A stretch of 11,143 bases of DNA from assembly GCA_964460655.1 (NCBI GenBank), contig CAYWSH010000127.1:1-11143 (forward strand). Direction: 5' to 3'. The notes under the pieces were generated by a model. That model saw nothing but the letters and a program-made list of their open reading frames with translations. It was not told where the DNA came from and made no database searches. The translations under genes were made by a program, and so were the position numbers. Below, piece by piece: positions 1-5,374 of this stretch (positions are counted from its first letter, which is position 1; the number at the start of each line of letters is the position of its first letter). Source of the stretch: CAVUAF01 sp964460655. Its GTDB lineage: Bacteria > Acidobacteriota > Terriglobia > Terriglobales > Acidobacteriaceae.

Positions 1-225
1 AACATGGTGACGCAGATGATCGGCGTCGGCGAAGCCACGGGCGCCATGGACGCCATGCTGCAGAAGATCGCCGACTTCTACGAAGACGAAGTCGATGCAG
101 CCACGAAAGACATGCTCACGCTGCTGGAGCCCGTCATGATCGGCGTGCTCGGCGTACTCGTGGGCGGCATCGTGATCTCGCTGTACATGCCGCTGTTCTC
201 GCTCATCGGCAAACTGGCCGGGTAA
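1..225 (+). CDS. pilC: Type IV pilus inner-membrane platform protein PilC, C-terminal fragment
   Basis: The reading frame is open from base 1 to a TAA stop at 223-225, so this is the 3' end of a gene that starts outside the window. The 74 visible residues match the end of the PilC/GspF family. They show the stretch QMIGVGEATGAMDAMLQKIA, then an acidic FYEDEVDAATKDMLTLLEP helix, then a hydrophobic final membrane span (about residues 44-70 of the fragment) ending in LIGKLAG. Family members are about 400 residues long, so roughly four fifths is missing. PilC sits in the inner membrane and links the PilB/PilT motor ATPases to pilus assembly. The following pilS-pilR pair supports a pilus role over a type II secretion GspF. 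The ATG at 4-6 is an internal methionine, not the start. Confidence 0.9.
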   Translation, partial: NMVTQMIGVGEATGAMDAMLQKIADFYEDEVDAATKDMLTLLEPVMIGVLGVLVGGIVISLYMPLFSLIGKLAG

Positions 226-231
226 GGAAGC

Positions 232-303
232 AGTCAGCGATCAGCCGTCAGCAGTCAGCCCTGGGCTGGCGAGTTGCTGACGGCTGAACGCTCTGAGAGC
301 TGC
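232..303. repeat. Heptad repeat forming a long hairpin between pilC and pilS
   Basis: Four tandem heptamers of the form NNTCAGC occupy 232-259. On the other side of a short spacer lie complementary heptamers of the form GCTGANN (276-282 and 283-289), followed by an odd palindrome GCTCTGAGAGC (290-300). The arms 236-253 and 275-292 pair at 17 of 18 positions, with the single mismatch at 240/288. The loop can form a second small hairpin (CAGCC 256-260 with GGCTG 264-268). No T-run follows, so a simple intrinsic terminator is unlikely. The right arm ends 12 nt before the pilS start and leaves the GAGAG at 295-299 unpaired. From memory, similar TCAGC-rich repeats are scattered between genes in Acidobacteriota; that could not be checked here. 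The hairpin could protect the pilC mRNA end or lower readthrough into pilS, which is inference. Confidence 0.75.
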
Positions 304-304
304 C

Positions 305-1975
305 ATGACGGATACCCCTTCGAACGAGCGCATCTGGCTGTCGTGGCTGGTGAAGGTCCGCATCCTGATCATCACCTGCCTGCTCGCCATTGAGCTCGCC
401 ATCACCCGCATCACGCCCACGCGCGTACCCATCGACCTGTTCCTGGGCGTCATCTTCCTGTGGTACAGCGCTTCGGCGGCGTACTACGGCCTGCTGGGAC
501 GCTGGCGTGCCGTCAAATTGCAGGCGAAGCTGCAGGTCATCACCGACCTCGCTTTCGGCACCGCCGTGCTCTACGTCACCGGCGGCATCGATACGTCGTT
601 CAACTTCCTGTTCCCCGTCCTGATCATCGTCGCCAGCATCATGCTGTCGCGATTGTGGGCCTATGGCACCGCGCTGCTGGCGTTCATCTTCTTCGGCGCG
701 ATGCTGGAAGCGTCGTACCTCGACGTGATCCCGTCGTACTCGACCACGCATCCCGATCCCAAGTCGCTGCAGGCGATCATCTTCATCAACCTGTTCGCGT
801 ACGTCGCCATCGCCTATCTCTCCAGCATGTTGATGGCGAAGTTGCGGCAGGCCGACGTGCAACTGCAGGACAAGAGCGGCGCGCTGCAGGACCTGCAAGC
901 GCTGCACCAGAACATCATCCACTCGATGACCGCCGGTTTGATCACCACGGACCTGGAAGGCCGCGTACGCGTGCTGAATCCCGCCGCGGCGAACCTGCTG
1001 GAGCGCGATGAGCAGGAAACGCTAGGCCGCTCGGTGTCGCAGCTCTTCCTCGACCGCCTGCCCAGCGCCGAAGGCGCGCCCGTACGGTCCGACATTCGTT
1101 ATCTCACGCCCAGCGGCCGCGAGAAGACGCTGGGTATGTCATCGGCGAACATCGTGGTCTCCGACGGCGGCCGCGTCGGCTATCTCTACACGTTCAATGA
1201 CCTCACCGAGATCCGCCGCCTGGAGCGCGAGGTGCGGCTCCGCGATCGCCTGGCTGCACTCGGGCGCATGGCCGAGGGTATTGCGCATGAGATCCGCCAG
1301 CCGCTGGCCTCGATCGCCGGCTCCGTGAAGGTGCTTTCGTCGTTCTCCGCGCTGAACGAAGAGCAGAACCGGCTGGTGGACATCGTGGGGCGCGAGTCGG
1401 TGCGGCTGAACGGCATCATCTCCGACTTCCTGGCGTACGCGCGCGAGAAGAACTACGTTTTCAGCGAGTGCGACCTGCGCGTCCTGCTCGATGACACGCT
1501 CACCCTGCTGGAGAACCGCTTGCCGGAGGCGGCCAGTGAGCGCGCGGGGCGCTGCCGCATCGTGCGGCGCTACGGTGTGCAACATGCACCCGCCATGGCC
1601 GATCCCGACCGCATGAAGCAGGTCTTCTGGAATATCTGCGAGAACGCAGCGCGCGCCATGGCGAAAGGCGGGACGTTGACCGTGGAGCTGCGTGCCGAGG
1701 AGGAACGTTGGCGCATCTCATTCGCCGACGACGGCCCGGGCATGACGCAGCAGCAGATGGAAAAAGTCTTCGAGCCGTACCAGTCATGGTTCGAAGGCGG
1801 CACCGGCCTTGGCATGGCGATCGTGTACCAGATCGTGCAGGCGCACGAAGGCAAGATCAGCGTGCGCTCCGAAGTGGGCCGGGGCGCGGAGTTCATCCTC
1901 GAGCTGAAGCAGCTGGCGCGCATCACCGCCACAGAAGACGTGCAGCCGCGCCTGGCGAAGGTGGCGCATGGCTAA
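305..1975 (+). CDS. pilS: PilS-type sensor histidine kinase
   Basis: This 556-residue kinase is expected to phosphorylate PilR and so control pilin transcription. The N-terminal 180 residues are membrane-embedded, with about six hydrophobic spans (roughly 18-35, 43-62, 76-92, 98-117, 120-138 and 156-177), as in known PilS. A PAS domain follows at about 200-305, starting at HQNIIHSMTAGLITTDLEG. The HisKA domain contains GIAHEIRQPLASI with phosphoacceptor His328. The ATPase domain has the N box (NICENAARAM, 443-452), the G1 box DDGPGM (475-480), an F box (FEPYQSWF, 489-496) and the G2 box GTGLGM (499-504), so it looks catalytically complete. Residue 332 is Gln where HisKA kinases usually have Asn or Thr (ExxN/T). 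A weak GAGAG (295-299) precedes the ATG by 5 nt. The 3' end overlaps pilR by 8 nt, implying translational coupling. The pilC neighbour supports PilS over a generic NtrB-like kinase. Confidence 0.88.
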   Translation: MTDTPSNERIWLSWLVKVRILIITCLLAIELAITRITPTRVPIDLFLGVIFLWYSASAAYYGLLGRWRAVKLQAKLQVITDLAFGTAVLYVTGGIDTSFNFLFPVLIIVASIMLSRLWAYGTALLAFIFFGAMLEASYLDVIPSYSTTHPDPKSLQAIIFINLFAYVAIAYLSSMLMAKLRQADVQLQDKSGALQDLQALHQNIIHSMTAGLITTDLEGRVRVLNPAAANLLERDEQETLGRSVSQLFLDRLPSAEGAPVRSDIRYLTPSGREKTLGMSSANIVVSDGGRVGYLYTFNDLTEIRRLEREVRLRDRLAALGRMAEGIAHEIRQPLASIAGSVKVLSSFSALNEEQNRLVDIVGRESVRLNGIISDFLAYAREKNYVFSECDLRVLLDDTLTLLENRLPEAASERAGRCRIVRRYGVQHAPAMADPDRMKQVFWNICENAARAMAKGGTLTVELRAEEERWRISFADDGPGMTQQQMEKVFEPYQSWFEGGTGLGMAIVYQIVQAHEGKISVRSEVGRGAEFILELKQLARITATEDVQPRLAKVAHG

Positions 1976-3344
1976 CATCCTGGTCTGCGACGACGAACGC
2001 AGCATCTGCGAACTACTCGAGATCGCCCTGCGCAAGGATGGCCACCGCGTCGAGACAGTGAATTCCGGCGACGCGGCCAAACGCAAGATCGATAGCGCGC
2101 TCTACGACATCGTCCTGACCGACGTGAAGATGCCGAGCACGAACGGCATCGACGTATTGAAGCACTCGCGCGCCGTCTCGCCCGATTCGGCGGTCGTCCT
2201 CATCACCGCGGTGGAAGACGTGCACGCCGCCATCCACGCCGTGAAGGCCGGCGCGTCCGATTACCTGCAAAAGGGTCCGGACCTCGTGGATGCCGTGCGC
2301 GTCGCTATCAGCAACGCGCTCGACAAAGTCGCGCTGCGCCGCCAGAACTTCGCCTTCAAGCGCGACGCCGCTTCGCGCAATTCCCTGGACAACATCATCG
2401 GCGTCAGCGCGGCGATGGAGAAGTTGAAGGACACCATCCGCACCGTCGCTACCACGCAAAGCACTGTGGTCATTCACGGCGAAAGCGGCACCGGCAAGGA
2501 GTTGGTGGCACGCGCCTTGCACGCGTGCTCTCCGCGCGCGGGTGAACCATTCGTCCCCGTGAACTGTGGGGCGTTCCCCGAGACACTGCTGGAATCGGAA
2601 CTGTTCGGCTACGTCAAGGGCGCCTTCACCGGCGCGACGCACAATAATCGTGGGCTGTTCGAAGTCGCACACGGCGGCACCATCTTCCTCGACGAGGTCA
2701 GCGAGATGTCGCTGGCCATGCAGGTGAAGCTGCTGCGCGCGCTGCAGGAGCGCACCATCCGCCCGGTGGGCGGCGCGGAAGAGACCGCGATCGACGTCCG
2801 CGTGATCGCCGCCACCAACAAAGACCTCGACAAGCTCGTGGCCGACGGCGCATTCCGCGAGGACCTCTTCTATCGCCTCAGCGTCATCCCGATCGACGTG
2901 CCGCCCCTACGCGAACGGCGTGAAGACATCCCGCTGCTGGCCAACAGCTTCCTGAAGAAATACGCGCCCGCGGCCGGCAAGAGCATCCTGCGCGTCTCGG
3001 AGGATGCTCTGCGCGAGCTGTGCCAATACGACTGGCCCGGCAACGTGCGGCAACTGGAGAACACCATCGAGCGCGCGGTCGCGCTGGAGACGAGCAACGA
3101 ATTGCGCGTCGAAGTCCCCCAGGACCGGCCACGTTCGCGTGCCGCCGCCGCCGCTGCCGGCGCGAACGAGACACCGTCGATCCCGCCCGAGGGTGTCGAC
3201 CTGGAGCGCTACATCGCCAGCCTGGAGCGCAACCTTATCCAGACGGCGCTGCGCCAATCGGGCGGCGTGCAGACGCGTGCCGCCGATCTGCTCAAGCTCT
3301 CGTATCGCAGCTTCCGCCACCTGCTGAAGAAGTACGACATCTGA
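1968..3344 (+). CDS. pilR: PilR-type sigma-54-dependent response regulator
   Basis: This 458-residue, three-domain transcription activator is the likely partner of PilS. The receiver domain (about 1-120) has acidic Asp8 and Asp9, phosphoacceptor Asp52, the LITA switch threonine at 80 and Lys102. The AAA+ domain (about 143-375) has Walker A GESGTGKE (171-178), an intact sigma-54 contact loop GAFTGA (218-223), Walker B GGTIFLDEV (236-244) and the arginine-containing FREDLFYRL (297-305). An alanine-rich linker encoded by GCC repeats (residues 392-397) leads to a Fis-type helix-turn-helix at about 420-456. The length is normal for PilR/NtrC proteins. The ATG at 1968 lies inside the end of pilS and follows AAGG (1958-1961). 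One oddity is that the receiver has Lys-Gly-Pro (102-104) where Lys-Pro is usual. No pilA is visible in the window, so the target promoter is not seen. Confidence 0.88.
   Translation: MANILVCDDERSICELLEIALRKDGHRVETVNSGDAAKRKIDSALYDIVLTDVKMPSTNGIDVLKHSRAVSPDSAVVLITAVEDVHAAIHAVKAGASDYLQKGPDLVDAVRVAISNALDKVALRRQNFAFKRDAASRNSLDNIIGVSAAMEKLKDTIRTVATTQSTVVIHGESGTGKELVARALHACSPRAGEPFVPVNCGAFPETLLESELFGYVKGAFTGATHNNRGLFEVAHGGTIFLDEVSEMSLAMQVKLLRALQERTIRPVGGAEETAIDVRVIAATNKDLDKLVADGAFREDLFYRLSVIPIDVPPLRERREDIPLLANSFLKKYAPAAGKSILRVSEDALRELCQYDWPGNVRQLENTIERAVALETSNELRVEVPQDRPRSRAAAAAAGANETPSIPPEGVDLERYIASLERNLIQTALRQSGGVQTRAADLLKLSYRSFRHLLKKYDI
2506..2520 (+). promoter_or_regulatory. Sigma-54 promoter-like sequence inside pilR (tentative)
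   Basis: TGGCAC (2506-2511), a 5-nt spacer and TTGC (2517-2520) match the -24/-12 consensus exactly, including the GG-N10-GC core, and the next base is A. The site lies in the codons for the conserved ELVARALH helix just after Walker A. Codon choice in a GC-rich gene could produce it by chance, and nothing downstream is obviously served by it. Confidence 0.2.
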
Positions 3345-3368
3345 CCTGCCCTGCCCGTGCGATAAGAT
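3341..3368 (+). promoter_or_regulatory. Candidate housekeeping promoter before the DmpA-type peptidase
   Basis: A -35-like CTGACC (3341-3346, four of six consensus bases) and a -10-like TAAGAT (3363-3368, four of six) are separated by 16 bp. The predicted transcript start (about 3375) falls one or two bases before the ATG at 3377. No Shine-Dalgarno sequence is visible there, so the message may be leaderless. The -35 box begins within the pilR stop codon. This rests on pattern matching alone. Confidence 0.3.
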
Positions 3369-3376
3369 TCAGCGCT

Positions 3377-4525
3377 ATGTTGCGTCGCGTCTTCCTCTCT
3401 CTTCTGTTATGCGCGAGCGTTGCTGTTGCGCAGACACCGCGTCCCCGTGCGCGCGACGCCGGTGTCCGCGTGGGCGTGCTGCCTCCGGGGCCACTGGATG
3501 CCATAACGGACGTGGCGGGCGTGCGCGTCGGACAAACAACGATCGTGCGCGGCGACAATATCCGCACCGGCGTCACGGCCATCCTGCCGCACAGCGGCAA
3601 CCTGTTCCGCGAGAAGGTGCCGGGCGCGGTCTTCATCGGCAACGCCTTCGGCAAACTGGCCGGCTCGACGCAGGTGCAGGAACTCGGCGAGATCGAAACG
3701 CCGATCCTGCTCACCTCGACGCTGAATGTGCCGCGCGCCGCCGACGCGCTCATCGACTACATGCTCGCGCTGCCGGGAAATGAAGACGTGCAGTCCATCA
3801 ACCCCGTAGTCGGCGAGACGAACGATGGCCAGTTGAACGACATCCGCTCGCGGCCGGTGACGCGCGATGACGTCTTCGCCGCATTGAAGAATGCGAAAGA
3901 CGGCGCTGTCGAAGAAGGCGCGGTCGGCGCCGGGACAGGAACGATCGCGTTCGGCTGGAAGGGCGGCATCGGCACAGCGTCACGCAAGACACCGGCCGGC
4001 CACACCGTGGGCGTGCTCGTGCAAACCAACTTCGGTGGCGTGCTCCAGATCAATGGGGCTCCGGTCGGGCAGGAGCTTGGTCAGTACTACTTAATGAATC
4101 GCTCGGCCGACGACCGCCGGCCACGGGCCGAAGAGCGAGCCGACGGTTCCTGCATGATCGTGGTCGCCACCGATGCGCCGGTGGACGCGCGCAACCTGCG
4201 GCGGCTGGCAGCGCGCGCCATCATGGGCATGGCGCGGACGGGCTCGTCCGGCTCGAACGGCTCGGGCGACTACGTGATCGCGTTCAGCACGAACGAGCAG
4301 TTGCGCATCCGTGGCGGACGGAACACCGAGCGCCCGTGGTTCGTCCAATCGAGTAACGAGGAGATGTCGCCCCTCTTCGAGGCCGTGATCGAAGCGACCG
4401 AGGAGGCGATCTACAACTCGCTGTTCAAGGCGACGACGACGACCAGCCGCGGACGCACGGTCGAAGCGCTACCCCTGGACAAAACCCTGGAGATCCTGCG
4501 TGCGCACAAGGCTTTGAGTAGGTGA
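3377..4525 (+). CDS. Secreted P1-family (DmpA/BapA-type) aminopeptidase
   Basis: This 382-residue protein belongs to the DmpA/BapA family (MEROPS P1, formerly S58). These are N-terminal nucleophile hydrolases that remove N-terminal residues from peptides, in some members D- or beta-amino acids. Residues 1-18 form a signal peptide (Arg-Arg, a hydrophobic run, then AVA before Gln19), so the enzyme is probably periplasmic. The family's self-cleavage site is seen as Asp-Gly257 then Ser258-Cys-Met-Ile-Val-Val-Ala-Thr-Asp. Cleavage would give an alpha chain ending at 257 and a 125-residue beta chain with Ser258 as nucleophile. Asn218 in LVQTNFGG fits the oxyanion-hole asparagine of the family. DITDVAGVRVG-like sequence near 41-52 and GETNDGQLNDIR (146-157) are also typical. 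The ATG at 3377 is chosen because it gives a clean signal peptide; the frame stays open upstream inside pilR but has no secretion signal there. The substrate cannot be predicted. Confidence 0.87.
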   Translation: MLRRVFLSLLLCASVAVAQTPRPRARDAGVRVGVLPPGPLDAITDVAGVRVGQTTIVRGDNIRTGVTAILPHSGNLFREKVPGAVFIGNAFGKLAGSTQVQELGEIETPILLTSTLNVPRAADALIDYMLALPGNEDVQSINPVVGETNDGQLNDIRSRPVTRDDVFAALKNAKDGAVEEGAVGAGTGTIAFGWKGGIGTASRKTPAGHTVGVLVQTNFGGVLQINGAPVGQELGQYYLMNRSADDRRPRAEERADGSCMIVVATDAPVDARNLRRLAARAIMGMARTGSSGSNGSGDYVIAFSTNEQLRIRGGRNTERPWFVQSSNEEMSPLFEAVIEATEEAIYNSLFKATTTTSRGRTVEALPLDKTLEILRAHKALSR

Positions 4526-5352
4526 GCGCGACTCGCCCGCAGAACATCCGCACCTGGTACGAAGCGCTCGCAGCCGCGTGGGGCCCACAGCACTGGTGGC
4601 CCGCGCAGTCGCGCTTCGAAGTCATCGTCGGCGCGTTCCTGACGCAGAACACCGCCTGGACCAACGTCGAGTACGCCATGCGCAATCTGCGACGCGCACG
4701 TGTGTTGAGCGTGGACGGCATCCGCCGCACTGCGCTCGCTGAGCTGGAGCAGCTCGTGCGCCCCTCGGGCTATTTCCGCCAGAAGGCGCAGCGGCTGAAA
4801 GGCTTTGTCGGATTCCTCGATGACTGCTATGGCGGCTCGCTCGCCCGTATGTTCGCGCAGCCGACCGAGGCGCTGCGCGAGGAATTACTTGCGCTGCATG
4901 GTGTCGGCCGCGAGACTGCTGACTCGATCCTGCTCTACGCCGGCGGCCATGCTGCCTTTGTCGTGGATGTGTACACCCGCCGGGTCGCGCACCGGCACGG
5001 CGTGCTTCCCTACGACGCGGATTACGACGCGGTCCGGGAACGCTTTGAGAGCGAACTGAACACAGAGGAAAAGCAGATCCCTCGCTTCGCTCGGGATGAC
5101 AACCGAAAGAGGAATGCGATGGCGGCGCCGGTCCCGCACCCGCCCACGCGTATGTCGCGCGCGCGGTCGTCGGAAGTCGCTCGGCGGTACAACGAGATGC
5201 ACGGCCTGCTGGTCAACATCGGCAAGTTGCATTGTCATAAGCACGCGCCCCGCTGTGAAGGCTGCCCGCTGGAGCCTTTCCTGCCGCACGGAAGGCCGCG
5301 TCCGCTTCCGCCGTCCCCAAAGCCGCGTCGGGCAGCGGGTCAGCGCGGTTGA
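4522..5352 (+). CDS. Endonuclease III-like HhH-GPD DNA glycosylase with an in-frame repeat insertion
   Basis: This 276-residue protein resembles the endonuclease III relatives of COG2231 and MagIII, base-excision glycosylases that remove damaged bases. The N-terminal part has FEVIVGAFLTQNTAW (32-46). The helix-hairpin-helix is LHGVGRETADSILLYA (125-140), followed by VVDVYTRR with catalytic Asp149. Glu131 occupies the position of the endonuclease III lyase lysine, so the enzyme is probably a monofunctional glycosylase. Cys238, Cys245 and Cys248 follow the iron-sulfur spacing C-x6-C-x2-C, but the fourth ligand position is Leu254. Residues about 181-200, including KQIPRFARDDN, come from a short repeat that keeps the frame open. 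The GTG start at 4522 overlaps the peptidase stop (GTGA), and no better start lies nearby. The damaged-base specificity and cluster occupancy are unknown. Confidence 0.8.
   Translation: MSATRPQNIRTWYEALAAAWGPQHWWPAQSRFEVIVGAFLTQNTAWTNVEYAMRNLRRARVLSVDGIRRTALAELEQLVRPSGYFRQKAQRLKGFVGFLDDCYGGSLARMFAQPTEALREELLALHGVGRETADSILLYAGGHAAFVVDVYTRRVAHRHGVLPYDADYDAVRERFESELNTEEKQIPRFARDDNRKRNAMAAPVPHPPTRMSRARSSEVARRYNEMHGLLVNIGKLHCHKHAPRCEGCPLEPFLPHGRPRPLPPSPKPRRAAGQRG
5071..5100. repeat. Short palindromic interspersed repeat inside the glycosylase gene
   Basis: The core is ATCCC (5077-5081) and GGGAT (5093-5097) flanking an 11-nt CG-rich loop. On the minus strand it reads GTCATCCCGAGCG, then AAGCGAGGGATCTG. 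From memory this phrase is a frequent dispersed repeat in Acidobacteriota and some other phyla, usually between genes; no search could be run. Here it is translated as KQIPRFARDD. The flank 5061-5070 (CACAGAGGAA) also resembles sequence often found beside such repeats, so the element may span about 5061-5112. The glycosylase frame continues correctly on both sides. Confidence 0.6.
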
Positions 5353-5357
5353 CGGCC

Positions 5358-5363
5358 TATAAT
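5358..5363 (+). promoter_or_regulatory. TATAAT -10-like box just before ntrY (tentative)
   Basis: This is a perfect -10 hexamer 11 nt before the proposed ntrY start. The region 16-18 bp upstream (near 5334-5341) has no recognisable -35 box and there is no TGN extension. A start about 7 nt downstream would fall inside or just after the Shine-Dalgarno sequence, which argues against its use for ntrY in the usual way. Confidence 0.22.
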
Positions 5364-5370
5364 GAGGTAA
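5364..5370 (+). promoter_or_regulatory. Ribosome binding site that decides the ntrY TTG start
   Basis: GAGGTAA at 5364-5370 places its GAGG core 7 nt before TTG at 5375. The next in-frame candidate, GTG at 5387, would be 19 nt from the core, which is too far. This favours the rare TTG start. Confidence 0.6.
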
Positions 5371-5374
5371 CGTC

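Noticed and set aside
263..277. Sigma-54-like site upstream of pilS (GG at 264-265, TTGC at 274-277)
   Set aside because: The -12 half is good, but the -24 box matches only three of six bases, and the sequence is explained by the heptad hairpin.
248..922. A 224-codon minus-strand open frame covering the hairpin and the start of pilS
   Set aside because: It is a shadow of pilS, with no motif and no ribosome site. It runs through the repeat.
3138..3158. GCC triplet run in pilR as a possible phase-variable repeat
   Set aside because: It is only six alanine codons with one GCT interruption, in an interdomain linker. Triplet changes would not shift the frame.
3020..3376. Longer version of the peptidase starting inside pilR
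   Set aside because: The extra 119 residues are arginine-rich out-of-frame pilR sequence. Starting at 3377 gives a proper signal peptide and a normal family length.
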